A stretch of 64,000 nt of DNA from Sporolactobacillus terrae DSM 11697 (GCF_000648615.1 NZ_JFZC01000026.1:1-64000); one strand, 5' to 3'; shown: positions 18,093-27,131, numbered from the stretch's first letter. Numbers and translations: made by a program. The notes: generated from the sequence alone by a model not told the origin.

Positions 18093-19841
18093 TCATTCGA
18101 TAATCGACTTCCGTAGTCTCACAGGGACATCAAGCGCATAGAGTTTGCTGTATCGGCTCGAGTTCTGAAGCAGCTGCTCGTGGGTTCCTTGCATCATTGC
18201 CCTGCCATGCTCCATGAATAAAATATGATCCATTTGTTCTGCACCAATCAGATGATGGGTCACCCAAATCAGTGTTTTGCCCTCTAACGTGTCAAAAATC
18301 TTTTGCAGCAGTGCTCGTTCAGTTATCGGGTCGAGTCCCACAGTTGGTTCGTCCAAAATAACAACCGGCGTATCCCGCAATAAGGTTCGTGCCAGAGCGA
18401 CGCGTTCCTGCTCTCCGCCAGAGAAAATCGCGCCGGCCTCGTGCATTTGTGTATGATAACCGTTCGGAAGCTGTTCAATTAATTGATGCAACCCCACTTC
18501 TTTTGCCGCCGCCACAGCCTCATCAAACGTTGCCTCCGGACTACCGAGCGTTAGATTATTCAGTACGGATGTATCAAAGAGATGCGGATTTTGGCTGAGC
18601 ACTGAAAACTGGCGTGATCGATTGGACCCAAGCAATTGGGTTGACAAGCCATTCAAGGTTACCTCGCCTGCATCCGGCTTCAGATTACCGTAAATCAAAT
18701 GTGCCAATGTGGATTTTCCAGCACCGCTTCGCCCAATAAGTGCCAACTTTGCACCAGGCTTAAGATGCAGCGATACGTCGTGCACGGCCCAATCGCTGTT
18801 CGGAGTATAGCGAAATGAAACATGGCTCACATCAATCGTCAATGGACCCTTCGGCAATGCTTGGCTGGTGCAGGATCGATGTGATTCATGTTGCGCTGGT
18901 GCTTCGATCTCTTTCAGACGTGCAAGCGCACGTTCATACTGAGGAACACGTTCGACAGCCTCAGAGAGCGGCACAAACGCTTCAGCAACGGAAAAGATGA
19001 CTAAGGCAAATGCGGCAATTAATGTCGGCTGTAACGCACCTGTATGGGACATGTTTCCGGACCAGACAACCAGACCAATAACGCAGATCCCAATCAACAC
19101 TTGAGCGATAAAATCACGTCTCTTTCTGAAAGAACTAACCGCACGCTCCTCTTGTCTTGTTTCGTTTTCAAGCTGCTCATAGTGACGTAGAAACTGGTTT
19201 TGCCGTCCCGACATCATCCAATCCGCAGCACCAAGCACCGCATCGGTAAGTTGTTCATACAGCTCATGCCTGCTTCTGGCTATTCTCTGATAATGGTGCC
19301 GCATCCGAATCAGTGAAACAAGAGGAAATGCGACAACGAGAAGCATCAGATAGAGCACCATAACGCAGGCAAACCTTAAGTCGAAAAAGCCAAGCACGGC
19401 GATCCAAGCAGCATAGATGATCAGTCCGCAGCAGCAAGGAAGTATCGTGCGCAGAAACAGATCCTGCAAGTGTTCAATATCATCAGATAAAGCGCTCAGG
19501 ATTTTCCCTGTCTTGTATTTAGAGCGGATATAAAGTGCGGACGGCTCCAATTTTTCATAGAGATGGGCACGCATTTCAGAAAGAATTTTTAAAATCGTGT
19601 TATGACTGGCAAGTCTTCCAGCATAATTAAAAACAGCGCGAAACGTTCCAAAAGTGCGAACGGCGACAATCGGTACATAGATCATTAAAATATTCTCCGG
19701 ACGCAGTGCTGCTTTCGAAATCAAATACCCTGAGGTAAAAAGCAATCCTGCTGCACAAAGCAGGGCAAAGAGACTTAGCACAGCTGCAAGCAATAAACCG
19801 CGCCAATGCTTTTTCAATGATGGAGTCAGCCATTCATTCAT
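18093..19841 (-). CDS. cydC: Thiol reductant ABC exporter, subunit CydC
   Basis: This 582-residue fused permease-ATPase is half of the heterodimeric exporter of cysteine/glutathione needed to assemble cytochrome bd. Six membrane helices in the first 300 residues include SGYLISKAALRPENI, typical of the CydC half. The ATPase domain has LIGRSGAGKST (Walker A), FSGGEQERVALART (signature), VVILDEPTVGLD (Walker B) and a switch His in WVTHH. Its ATG overlaps the stop of the preceding gene by one base. In B. subtilis naming this position is called cydD. Confidence 0.93.
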   Translation of the reverse strand: MNEWLTPSLKKHWRGLLLAAVLSLFALLCAAGLLFTSGYLISKAALRPENILMIYVPIVAVRTFGTFRAVFNYAGRLASHNTILKILSEMRAHLYEKLEPSALYIRSKYKTGKILSALSDDIEHLQDLFLRTILPCCCGLIIYAAWIAVLGFFDLRFACVMVLYLMLLVVAFPLVSLIRMRHHYQRIARSRHELYEQLTDAVLGAADWMMSGRQNQFLRHYEQLENETRQEERAVSSFRKRRDFIAQVLIGICVIGLVVWSGNMSHTGALQPTLIAAFALVIFSVAEAFVPLSEAVERVPQYERALARLKEIEAPAQHESHRSCTSQALPKGPLTIDVSHVSFRYTPNSDWAVHDVSLHLKPGAKLALIGRSGAGKSTLAHLIYGNLKPDAGEVTLNGLSTQLLGSNRSRQFSVLSQNPHLFDTSVLNNLTLGSPEATFDEAVAAAKEVGLHQLIEQLPNGYHTQMHEAGAIFSGGEQERVALARTLLRDTPVVILDEPTVGLDPITERALLQKIFDTLEGKTLIWVTHHLIGAEQMDHILFMEHGRAMMQGTHEQLLQNSSRYSKLYALDVPVRLRKSIIE

Positions 19842-21619
19842 TAAATCCCCCCCAATTGAGCGCGAACCATCGCATGATAGACACCGTTTTTCTTTATAAG
19901 CTCGTCTGGAGTCCCGGTTTCAACAATCCGCCCGTCGCGAACAACCACAATCCGATCCATCTGCTCCATCCAGTGAAGCCGGTGGGTTGCCAGCAGCACT
20001 AATTTATGCTCAAATAAACGCAGCATCGGCTGTTTCAATTCATACTCTGTTTCAATATCCAGATGCGCGGTTGGTTCATCCAACAGCAGGATCGGACGTT
20101 CACAAAGGAAGGCACGTGCAAGCGCAACCCGTTGCTCCTGACCGCCGCTAAGCGGTCTTCCGCCACTTCCGATTCGCTCATCAATACCATTAGGCAAACG
20201 GCGAATCAAGTCTTCTAATCCGGCTGCACGAACCGCACGAAGAATTTCCTGATCCGATGCCTCTGGTTTATAAAATGCGATATTGCCGCGCAGCGAGGTA
20301 CTGAATAAATACGGATGCTGCGGAATATAGGTGACCTGGTTGCGCCATTGGTCCGATGTAAACCGTCCGGGTATCTCATTGATTTTTATCGAACCAGAAT
20401 TGGGTTCAATAAACCCGCCCACCAGATCAATGAAGGTTGATTTGCCTGCTCCACTCGCGCCAATGATGCCAACCTTCTCAAACCCCGAAAAGGAAACAGA
20501 AATGCCCTCAAGCGCCTTTTTATGCGCCCCTTCATGCACTGCATCGCAACCGTTAAGCACAACGCAGGCCTGCTCATTCCATTTCATTTTGTTTTGTACC
20601 GACTGCTGCGTCACTTCATTGGATCCTTTTGACGCTGCGTATGCATTTAATCGACGTGCTGCCTCTTTACCATCGAGGGTCGCGTGGTAGTCCTGACCAA
20701 GCTCGCGCACCGGTAGAAAATATTCCGGTGACAGAATGAGGACAATCAGTGCCGGCTCTAACAAAATGTGGCCGTCAATCAAACGAATGCCAAGGGCAAC
20801 CGCTACAAACGCAATGGACAGCATGGTGAAAAAGTCCAATGCAAAGGATGACAGAAAAGCAAGACGCAATGTACCCATGGTCATACTTCGATATTTGTCA
20901 CTGACACGTTCAATTGTTTTTTTATGACGTTTGCTGATCCCCAAATAATAGAGTGTCGGTAAACCTCTCAGCGAATCAATAAAGTGATTGGAGAGCACGC
21001 GATACGATGCCCAACGATCATCCATTCGCTTTTGTGCAGCAAGCCCTAAGAGAATCATAAAAATAATCAGTACTGGCATGGTCAGCAGCAAAATGATCCC
21101 GCTCATGCGATCTTTCCAAAAGACAAAGCCAAGAATGAGTAACGGGATCACTCCATTTGCCGCCATTTTTGGAATAAAGAGTTCGAGGTAGCTGCGTGTC
21201 TGCGCAACCCCTTCCAAAGCAAGCGCCACCAGCGAACCGGTCCCCTCCTTACGGGCAAGTTCCGGTCCGGATGCAAAGAGCTGCTTTAAGAACTTTTTTC
21301 TCAAATTCGCGCTTGTTCGCTCTGCAAAACGATAGCATGCTTGTTTGATGACCAAAACGGTAAAATAACGCAACAGCAAAACAACGAAAAAAAGGAGCAG
21401 ATCGGAGCGGACGCTCGCAATCTGTCCTCCAGAAAAAAGACCGGATACAATCCGGCCTAGGAGTGCAGCTTGACCTATGATACAAACACCCTGAATGACG
21501 GTAAGCAGCGCAGTGACTGCAAACAGAGGCTTGGCACCTTTGTAAGACAACAATTCCCGATCCATAGATAAGCTTGGCAAAGACTCCGACAGGTTGTCAT
21601 GAGCGCCAAGCGTACACAT
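19841..21619 (-). CDS. cydD: Thiol reductant ABC exporter, subunit CydD
   Basis: This 592-residue ABC exporter half-transporter is the partner of the next gene. The membrane domain covers about residues 20-320. The ATPase part has IGASGAGKSTFIDLV, LSGGQEQRVALARAF and ILLLDEPTAHLD, with the terminal VVVRDGRIVETGT. It follows cydB by 15 bases in one cydABDC transcript. AAAGG abuts the ATG at 21619 with almost no spacing; a second ATG 18 codons in (21565) could be used instead but has no ribosome site. B. subtilis calls this position cydC. Confidence 0.92.
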   Translation of the reverse strand: MCTLGAHDNLSESLPSLSMDRELLSYKGAKPLFAVTALLTVIQGVCIIGQAALLGRIVSGLFSGGQIASVRSDLLLFFVVLLLRYFTVLVIKQACYRFAERTSANLRKKFLKQLFASGPELARKEGTGSLVALALEGVAQTRSYLELFIPKMAANGVIPLLILGFVFWKDRMSGIILLLTMPVLIIFMILLGLAAQKRMDDRWASYRVLSNHFIDSLRGLPTLYYLGISKRHKKTIERVSDKYRSMTMGTLRLAFLSSFALDFFTMLSIAFVAVALGIRLIDGHILLEPALIVLILSPEYFLPVRELGQDYHATLDGKEAARRLNAYAASKGSNEVTQQSVQNKMKWNEQACVVLNGCDAVHEGAHKKALEGISVSFSGFEKVGIIGASGAGKSTFIDLVGGFIEPNSGSIKINEIPGRFTSDQWRNQVTYIPQHPYLFSTSLRGNIAFYKPEASDQEILRAVRAAGLEDLIRRLPNGIDERIGSGGRPLSGGQEQRVALARAFLCERPILLLDEPTAHLDIETEYELKQPMLRLFEHKLVLLATHRLHWMEQMDRIVVVRDGRIVETGTPDELIKKNGVYHAMVRAQLGGI

Positions 21620-21634
21620 CCTTTCTTTCTGAAC

Positions 21635-22648
21635 TTAATATTCTAGATGATGATCCTTGGTCACTCTTTTTCTGAAAACGTAATAGCTCCAAATAGAATA
21701 CCCCAGAACAAAAGGCAGCAAGGTAATGGCAACGATGGTCATTACGGTTAGTGAATAAGATCCAGACGCTGAGTTATATACGGTTAGATTATACGCAGGT
21801 GTAACACTGCTAATCATCAATCTAGGGAACAACCCGACAAACAACGAAGCGACGGTTAGCAAAATGACGCCGGCATTCATACCAAATGCCCAGCCGTCAC
21901 GCTTTTTACTCAAGAAGACAGCAGACAGAATCAGGACAATGACGTCAAGCGCATAGATTGGATAAAGGAATGCGCCGCGTTTCGCAAACAAATCCGTAAC
22001 AAAGTACGTCACACTAATAAATGCGAGCGCTGCAACCGCCAAAATCCAGAATACTTTTTTGGCCAGCGCGCGTGCACGCTGTTGAAGTTCGTCTGTCGTT
22101 CTCAGGCAGAGGAACACGAGTCCATGGTAGAGACAAAGCAGTGTGATGAGGATGCCGCCGAGTACGGAATACGGGTGAACAATGCTTGCAAACGTCGCAT
22201 GCATGTTCATATTTTTATCAATCGGAAGTCCATACACAAGGGTTGAGAAAACGACACCCCATAGGAACGGGCATAACAGACTGGCAATGAATATTGCCCA
22301 ATCCCAAGTACCTGACCATTTCGGATGGTCTACTTTTGCTCTATATTCGAAAGCCGTCCCGCGTGCGATCAAGAGCAACAGCAGGAAAACAAGCGGTACA
22401 TAGAAACCGCTGAATAACGTCGCATACCAATTTGGAAATGCCGCAAACATTGCACCGCCTGCGGTAATCATCCAAACCTCATTCGCATCCCAGAATGGGC
22501 CGATCGTGTTGATCAACATTCTCCGTTCCGTTTCATTTCGCGCGACAAAACGCGTGGCCATGCCAACGCCAAAATCGTATCCTTCAAGAAAAAAGAATCC
22601 GATGAACAAAACAGCGATCAATAAAAACCACAATTCATTCAGTAACAA
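21635..22648 (-). CDS. cydB: Cytochrome bd ubiquinol oxidase subunit II
   Basis: This 337-residue, multi-helix subunit of the bd-type terminal oxidase starts with LLNELWFLLIAVLFIGFFFLEGYDFGVG; the glycine-rich FDFGVG-type motif is characteristic. WDANEVWMITAGGAMFAAFPNWYA is also conserved. I start it at the TTG at 22648, with GGGGAGG nine bases before, giving the usual N-terminus and length (B. subtilis 338). The gene then overlaps the end of cydA by 14 bases, implying coupling. An ATG at 22666 or 22702 would add an atypical polar leader. Confidence 0.93.
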   Translation of the reverse strand: MLLNELWFLLIAVLFIGFFFLEGYDFGVGMATRFVARNETERRMLINTIGPFWDANEVWMITAGGAMFAAFPNWYATLFSGFYVPLVFLLLLLIARGTAFEYRAKVDHPKWSGTWDWAIFIASLLCPFLWGVVFSTLVYGLPIDKNMNMHATFASIVHPYSVLGGILITLLCLYHGLVFLCLRTTDELQQRARALAKKVFWILAVAALAFISVTYFVTDLFAKRGAFLYPIYALDVIVLILSAVFLSKKRDGWAFGMNAGVILLTVASLFVGLFPRLMISSVTPAYNLTVYNSASGSYSLTVMTIVAITLLPFVLGYSIWSYYVFRKRVTKDHHLEY

Positions 22649-24041
22649 CGTGATACGCCTCCCCATCAAATGGATCATTCGATGAAACATCCTGTTTAGC
22701 ATTTAGCGATGGACCTTCTTTAAAGGTGCGCACAAAAAGGTAGATCATTACTGCTGCAAGAACAGAATACATTGTGATGAACGCTATGATCGAGAAGAGC
22801 AATTGTCCTGCCGTAACATTTGGTGATACACTGGCCGCCGTTTGCATAAATCCAAAAACTGTCCACGGCTGCCGGCCAATTTCGGTCATCAGCCATCCGG
22901 ACGTGCTCCCAATGAATGGAAAAGCAATCGACGCGACCATGATTCTCAAGAACCACTTGCTGTCTTGTAATTTCTTTTTCCAAAGGAGGAAGACACCGAC
23001 AAGACCGATTACACAAAGCAGGCCACCGAAACCACTCATGACACGGAAGCTCCAGAACGTTGTCTTAACCGGCGGAATATAATCCCCCTTACCGTACTTC
23101 GCAACATACTCTTTCTGCAGCGTCTCCATGCCTTCTACGTTGCCGCTGAACGTTCCGTAAGACAAGAAGTCAAGCAGATAAGGAATTTTCATTTCCTGAT
23201 TGTTCTTATGGTTTTTCGTGTCTATGGAAGCAATAACTGTCCATGCAGCGGGACTTCCACTATCTTTCCAAAGCCCTTCAGCAGCAGCCATCTTCATTGG
23301 CTGCGTTTGAACCAGATATTGTGCCTGAGCATGCCCGGAAAAAGCGATCGCCAGACTGGAAATAACGCCAACGATGATCGCCAGCTTAAATGATTTCAAA
23401 TAAAAGGATACTTGCCTTTTTTTAAGCAAGGCAATTGCACTGATTCCGGCAACCACAAACCCTCCGGTTGCAAAGGAGCCGAAAATCGTATGTGGGAATT
23501 CCACCCATAACTGTGGATTGGTTAAAAGCGCCAAAAAGTCGTTCATTTCTGCTCTGCCATTATTGATTTGAAAACCAACGGGATGCTGCATAAACGAATT
23601 CGCGGTCAAAATCCATAATGCGGATAAGGTCGTTCCGGCCGTCACCAGCCAAATGCAGGCTAAATGTGCACCCTTGGACAATCGATCCCATCCAAACAGC
23701 CAAATACCGATGAATGTCGATTCCATGAAAAATGCGAGCAATGCCTCAATAGCAAGCGGAGCTCCGAAAACGTCCCCCATGAACCGTGAATATTCCGACC
23801 AGTTCATACCGAATTGGAATTCCTGCAGAATACCGGTAACAACACCGATTGCAAAGTTAATTAAAAAGAACTTCCCCCAAAATTGAGCCATTTTCTTGTA
23901 GATTTCATTTTTCTTAACGACATACATGGTCTCCATAATTGAAATGATAAGTACAAGACCAATTGAGAGCGGTACGAAAAAAAAGTGAAAAATCGTCGTT
24001 GCCGCGTACTGAAATCTCGCTAAACTCAATACATCAAACAT
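22635..24041 (-). CDS. cydA: Cytochrome bd ubiquinol oxidase subunit I
   Basis: This 468-residue heme-bearing subunit, the same length as B. subtilis CydA, oxidises quinol and reduces oxygen. It shows ARFQYAATTIFHFFFVPLSIG with the conserved His, the Q-loop region after residue 240 in its short Bacillus form, and GRQPWTVFG in the C-terminal half. The ATG at 24041 has AGAGGAGAG upstream; the longer in-frame start at 24059 lacks a site. First gene of cydABDC, with a long 5' region holding an FNR-like site and palindromes. Confidence 0.96.
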   Translation of the reverse strand: MFDVLSLARFQYAATTIFHFFFVPLSIGLVLIISIMETMYVVKKNEIYKKMAQFWGKFFLINFAIGVVTGILQEFQFGMNWSEYSRFMGDVFGAPLAIEALLAFFMESTFIGIWLFGWDRLSKGAHLACIWLVTAGTTLSALWILTANSFMQHPVGFQINNGRAEMNDFLALLTNPQLWVEFPHTIFGSFATGGFVVAGISAIALLKKRQVSFYLKSFKLAIIVGVISSLAIAFSGHAQAQYLVQTQPMKMAAAEGLWKDSGSPAAWTVIASIDTKNHKNNQEMKIPYLLDFLSYGTFSGNVEGMETLQKEYVAKYGKGDYIPPVKTTFWSFRVMSGFGGLLCVIGLVGVFLLWKKKLQDSKWFLRIMVASIAFPFIGSTSGWLMTEIGRQPWTVFGFMQTAASVSPNVTAGQLLFSIIAFITMYSVLAAVMIYLFVRTFKEGPSLNAKQDVSSNDPFDGEAYHVVTE

Positions 24042-24061
24042 GCTCTCTCCTCTTTTCAAGT

Positions 24062-24084
24062 GGGTACCCTTAGGTAGGGGTACC
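24062..24084 (-). promoter_or_regulatory. Leader hairpin ahead of cydA
   Basis: GGTACCC (63-69) and GGGTACC (78-84) form a seven-base stem in the cydA 5' untranslated region, about 20 bases upstream of the ribosome site. Confidence 0.55.
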
Positions 24085-24139
24085 TTTTATCTCTAAAAGC
24101 AGCAATCATCTAAAATGATCCGACCGATCGGATTAAAAG

Positions 24140-24155
24140 TGTAACAGATGTCACA
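24140..24155 (-). promoter_or_regulatory. FNR/CRP-type operator upstream of cydA
   Basis: TGTAACAGATGTCACA fits TGTRA-N6-TCACA, the FNR-family dyad, with one deviation from the symmetric form. It lies about 100 bases before the cydA start, a position that suits activation of an oxygen-limited promoter. Confidence 0.6.
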
Positions 24156-24253
24156 ATCCACTACCTACTTTACAACTTCTTTGGCACCATTCACCCTGTC
24201 GCTCATGACAATTTTGTGAACATATCGTGACGTATTTTTATCCAAATTGTGAC

Positions 24254-24273
24254 ATTGTTCGCGTATGAACAAT
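24254..24273. promoter_or_regulatory. 20-base palindrome upstream of cydA (Rex-like outer half-sites)
   Basis: ATTGTTC-GCGTAT-GAACAAT is a perfect 7-6-7 inverted repeat. The outer TTGT...ACAA and the 18-base core length resemble Rex operators (TTGTGAA-N4-TTCACAA), but the inner positions differ. Nearby TTGTGAACATATCGTGAC (about 24215-24232) is another weak half-match. The rest of 24156-24508 shows no gene. Confidence 0.45.
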
Positions 24274-24508
24274 ATGTATTTGACAAGAGAAAAAATATTT
24301 CTTGTTTTTTTGACAATCAGAAAAAAATTAAAATCAATGTGAAACTGTTTTAAAACAATTTTTCTTATGCTGAATGTGAAACATACCCGATGCCTCGTTC
24401 ATAATCAAATTCGTCTTCCATGCAGCTTTGATTCATCGAACTTGAGCTTAAACGACACTTCAATCCTAAGTAGCACAGTACGTTCAAAACCATATCAGTG
24501 CTTTCCCT

Positions 24509-24777
24509 ATGAGAAAAACCAAGTTGTGCTTGGTCCTTTATCTCCAGCCATGCGTGATGGATTCGTGTCTTTTCGGTGCTGAATCGTCGCTTCGGTTACT
24601 CGCTTGCCGCGGGCGCACCACGAGCCTCCTCAAACAGACAGGAATCTGCGGGGTCTCGTTGGCCCGCATCAACCAAGCGCGATCCCGCAGGCGCCAGAGT
24701 ACCTCCGCTTTGATTCATAGTCAAGACACGGAGCTATTGATTTGAAGATGGGGCAAAATCTTATACTTTCTTTCCCT
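24509..24777 (+). repeat. Interspersed repeat copy B (near full length)
   Basis: This copy begins with GAGAAAAACC and a hairpin ACCAAG-TTGTG-CTTGGT, then GTGATGGATTCGTGTC, GGTGCTGAATCG, CTTGCCGCGGGCGC, GATCCCGCAGGCGCCAGAG, the GTACCTCCGCTTTGATTC core and GGGGCAAAATC. It ends at the T tract of the tnrA terminator. CGTGTCTT near one end is inverted as AAGACACG near the other. Confidence 0.85.
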
Positions 24778-24804
24778 ATAAAAAAAGCCGGCACTTCTGC
24801 CGGT
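24778..24804 (-). terminator. Terminator of tnrA
   Basis: On the minus strand ACCGGCA-GAAG-TGCCGGC is followed by a seven-base T tract. Confidence 0.92.
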
Positions 24805-24817
24805 CTGCTTGGTTCGA

Positions 24818-25150
24818 TTAATCTCTCTTATTAAAATAGGCATTAAGCTGGCCGCGAATCATCCGCTCCCTAAGCTTCGTATCATACCGCTTATCCTCTT
24901 TTCGCTGCATCTCTTTACGCAGCTCGGAGGTCTGCATACCATCCTCCATCTTATTGGCGATATCCATGAGCGCTTCAACATCTGCAAAAGAATATTTGCG
25001 ATTCCCGCGTTCCGTTCGTTCTGGAAAAATCAGTTTTCTTTTTTCATAATAACGGATCTGCCGTTCACTCAGTCCTGTCAGCTCGCAAACGGTTCCAATC
25101 GTAATCACCTTTTTATAGAGATAAGCATCTTTCTGAGAATGCGTCGCCAC
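24818..25150 (-). CDS. tnrA: Nitrogen regulator TnrA (MerR family)
   Basis: This 110-residue protein has the same length as B. subtilis TnrA. The MerR helix-turn-helix reads VITIGTVCELTGLSERQIRYYEKRKL, followed by the wing NRKYSFADVEALMDIANK. The C-terminal tail RGQLNAYFNKRD matches the segment by which TnrA is bound by feedback-inhibited glutamine synthetase; GlnR has a different tail. The GTG at 25150 is chosen because GGAGGGG lies eight bases before it; a TTG at 25186 is unsupported. A perfect TnrA box 53 bases upstream suggests autoregulation, as known in B. subtilis. Confidence 0.93.
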   Translation of the reverse strand: MATHSQKDAYLYKKVITIGTVCELTGLSERQIRYYEKRKLIFPERTERGNRKYSFADVEALMDIANKMEDGMQTSELRKEMQRKEDKRYDTKLRERMIRGQLNAYFNKRD

Positions 25151-25202
25151 TCGTTCACCCCTCCACTTTCGTTGAAATGTTTTCAAAAATCACGCAATTG
25201 TG

Positions 25203-25219
25203 TGTAAGATAATATTACA
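25203..25219. promoter_or_regulatory. TnrA/GlnR box between tnrA and the Fbp-like gene
   Basis: TGTAAGATAATATTACA is an exact TGTNA-N7-TNACA site. It lies 53 bases before the tnrA start and 118 bases before the divergent small gene, so it may control either or both. Confidence 0.9.
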
Positions 25220-25268
25220 TCTACAATCGTTACAGTTCAATAACTATGTAAGATTTTATAACGAACTA

Positions 25269-25298
25269 TTGGACGAAAAAATGAAAACGCGCTAAACT
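25269..25298 (+). promoter_or_regulatory. Candidate promoter of the Fbp-like gene
   Basis: TTGGAC (25269-25274) and TAAACT (25293-25298) are spaced by 18 bases. No clear Fur box is visible nearby. Confidence 0.4.
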
Positions 25299-25336
25299 AT
25301 TTATAGGATTAATGCAGACATGAAGAGGTGTGTGCA

Positions 25337-25492
25337 ATGACGGAGACACTCACACAAAATAACGAGAAAGAAAAGAACGCCCTCATCATTAAGCTGTTGA
25401 ACGAAGGGGTTTATAAAACAAAGAATCGTCAGCTTTATCAGCTGTCCTTTAATGAACTTAAAACGCTATATAAGAAGATCCTGCAGCCATAA
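25337..25492 (+). CDS. Fbp-like small basic protein
   Basis: This 51-residue protein ends in LIIKLLNEGVYKTKNRQLYQLSFNELKTLYKKI, which matches from memory the Fur-regulated basic protein family (pattern LIxxLIxxGIYKxxxRQLYELTLSELExxY). Fbp proteins in B. subtilis assist the iron-sparing response, but related small peptides occur in other contexts. GAGGTG lies seven bases before the ATG. It is divergent from tnrA, as ykzB-ykoL is in B. subtilis, and the intergenic region has a TnrA box and no obvious Fur box. It ends in a shared terminator. Confidence 0.75.
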   Translation: MTETLTQNNEKEKNALIIKLLNEGVYKTKNRQLYQLSFNELKTLYKKILQP

Positions 25493-25503
25493 CGTGCTGA
25501 AAA

Positions 25504-25553
25504 GAGAAGGGTATCTCATAAGTCGATCATGACCTGAGATACCCTTCTTTCTC
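25504..25553. terminator. Bidirectional terminator
   Basis: GAGAAGGGTATCTCA pairs with TGAGATACCCTTCT between the converging Fbp-like and esterase genes, with A and T tracts on both sides. Confidence 0.85.
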
Positions 25554-26115
25554 AACTATTTTTCCAGTCCATTTGATCCTCAAGGCAAAGCTTAAGCATC
25601 CACGGCCATGGACCATAACCGGAATCAAGGTTGATATGCCCTTGTTCAGGAATAATAAAACAGGGTAAGCAGTAAGTCAAAAAGTGACCCATATCCTCTT
25701 GTGGCAGAAAGGGATCGTTGGTAGACAATACAAACAGGCTTTTCTTAGCAGCCGCTGCAAGCGATTGTTTCGCTTCCGGCAGCGGAAAAAAATCTTGAAT
25801 TTCTGCTTTTTTATGATAGGGAGAAGGCGGACAAACCATAATCACACGATCAATGCGTCGTGAAAGACGCTGCGCAGCATAGTGAATCCACAGGATGCAC
25901 CCTAAGCTGTGCGCGACGACCGTTAACGGTTCGTCAGGTATCTGCTCAAGCGTTCGGTTCAGCTGATTGAGCCATACGTTTTTGAGCGGTCGATCCCAAT
26001 CCGAAAATTGAGGAAACCAGACCTTCTTCCCTTTTCTTTTTAAGGATTCCGTCAGCCATTCTTGCCAATGCCCGCCCTTGCTTCCACCAAGCCCATGCAG
26101 CACAAGATAATTCAT
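25552..26115 (-). CDS. RBBP9/YdeN-family serine hydrolase
   Basis: This 187-residue alpha/beta hydrolase has LVLHGLGGSKGGHWQEWL at the N-terminus, the nucleophile elbow AHSLG, the acid in STNDPF and the base in EQGHIN. Compact size and motif spacing fit the RBBP9/YdeN family of small serine hydrolases; the natural substrate is unknown. The ATG at 26115 is preceded by GAGGTG six bases away and places the first beta strand at the N-terminus as expected. Reading further upstream (to 26295) runs into yutG and is rejected. Confidence 0.87.
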   Translation of the reverse strand: MNYLVLHGLGGSKGGHWQEWLTESLKRKGKKVWFPQFSDWDRPLKNVWLNQLNRTLEQIPDEPLTVVAHSLGCILWIHYAAQRLSRRIDRVIMVCPPSPYHKKAEIQDFFPLPEAKQSLAAAAKKSLFVLSTNDPFLPQEDMGHFLTYCLPCFIIPEQGHINLDSGYGPWPWMLKLCLEDQMDWKNS

Positions 26116-26203
26116 CACATGCACCTCAATTACTAAATCCATTTCATAAATGCACCTTTTTTCATTATACAACAATAAACGGATCCGGGTGATCCGGATC
26201 CGC

Positions 26204-26809
26204 TTATTTTCTATGAGATTGAGCAGCTCTTTTCTCTTCATCATCCCTAACACGATGTGCGAGACGGCTTGATGCGTCCGCAGCAATACTCGCAATTAAA
26301 TCATCGAGAAATGTGTTGACCCGCCCACCTTTAGCCAAATCCACTTTTCCGATAATCTTCGGCTTGACTTTATCCAAATAGCCAAAGGTAGTCGCCGCGA
26401 TACTTCCAAAACTTGAAACAGCTCCCAAAGCAATCGTTTCATCGACTCCGAACAATCCTTCATCTTGATCAACCAGCGATTGCAGCGGTTCGGATAACAT
26501 TTTCTTCTCAGCAAAACGATCAAGTTCGATGCCGACCAAGATCGCATGCTGCAGTTCGCGCTTTGCAAGCACTGCCTTAACATTCTCCACGCAGAGTGCC
26601 TTTGTTAATCCGGACATAAACGGTTTCTGCAGATCAAATACAATCTCGGCGATATCGTCGATTTGCACGCCTCGTTCAGCTAAAGCTTTTTCGGCTGCAC
26701 GTTCGACCGCCTCAGAGGTGACTCTTTTTTTATGCGCTGAGTAAAAAGTTGCACCCTCCGGAAGTCCCGGAGCATACGTCATGCTTTTTGAAAATGATTG
26801 ATCTTCCAT
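26204..26809 (-). CDS. yutG: Phosphatidylglycerophosphatase A-like protein (YutG family)
   Basis: This 201-residue protein contains the PgpA-family segment KVDLAKGGRVNTFLDDLIASIAADASSRLAHR, with the conserved FLDD, and aligns from memory over its length with B. subtilis YutG (DIAEIVFDLQKPF, LSEPLQSLVDQDEGLFGVDE). The family removes phosphate from phosphatidylglycerophosphate in E. coli, but YutG lacks obvious membrane helices and its activity is less certain. AAGGAG sits seven bases before the ATG. Confidence 0.85.
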   Translation of the reverse strand: MEDQSFSKSMTYAPGLPEGATFYSAHKKRVTSEAVERAAEKALAERGVQIDDIAEIVFDLQKPFMSGLTKALCVENVKAVLAKRELQHAILVGIELDRFAEKKMLSEPLQSLVDQDEGLFGVDETIALGAVSSFGSIAATTFGYLDKVKPKIIGKVDLAKGGRVNTFLDDLIASIAADASSRLAHRVRDDEEKRAAQSHRK

Positions 26810-27131
26810 CTATTTTCTCCTTCCGAGCAGCTCGTCACAGGAATTTGAACCTGCATCGAGCAATCAATAAGTTGCAGCGTGCAGTTCTCCTCCCCTCATT
26901 TTATGCAAACCTCATTTAAAAAATGACGACTATGGTTGCGCAAAGCACAAATTCTTTGCCCTGTGTATCGACAGCTGACTTTGTGATGCACGCAAAGACC
27001 TGTACCGCTATTCTAGTCCAATGGCTCGTATCGAATCAAGAAATTCCAATGAACACATTCTTATAGGCGCATAAATTAGATGATTTGCTCTCAAACTAGA
27101 TTTATGATGATTTAGAAAAGGTGGCCGTATC
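26810..27131. other. Divergent intergenic region, no gene
   Basis: About 320 bases lie between yutG (leftward) and the DUF421 gene (rightward). I see AT-rich promoter-like stretches but no convincing hexamer pair, RNA gene or repeat. Confidence 0.5.

Noticed and set aside
25281-25297. CcpA cre-like site ahead of the Fbp-like gene
   Set aside because: TGAAAACG looks like a left half-site, but the right half does not form the required dyad.
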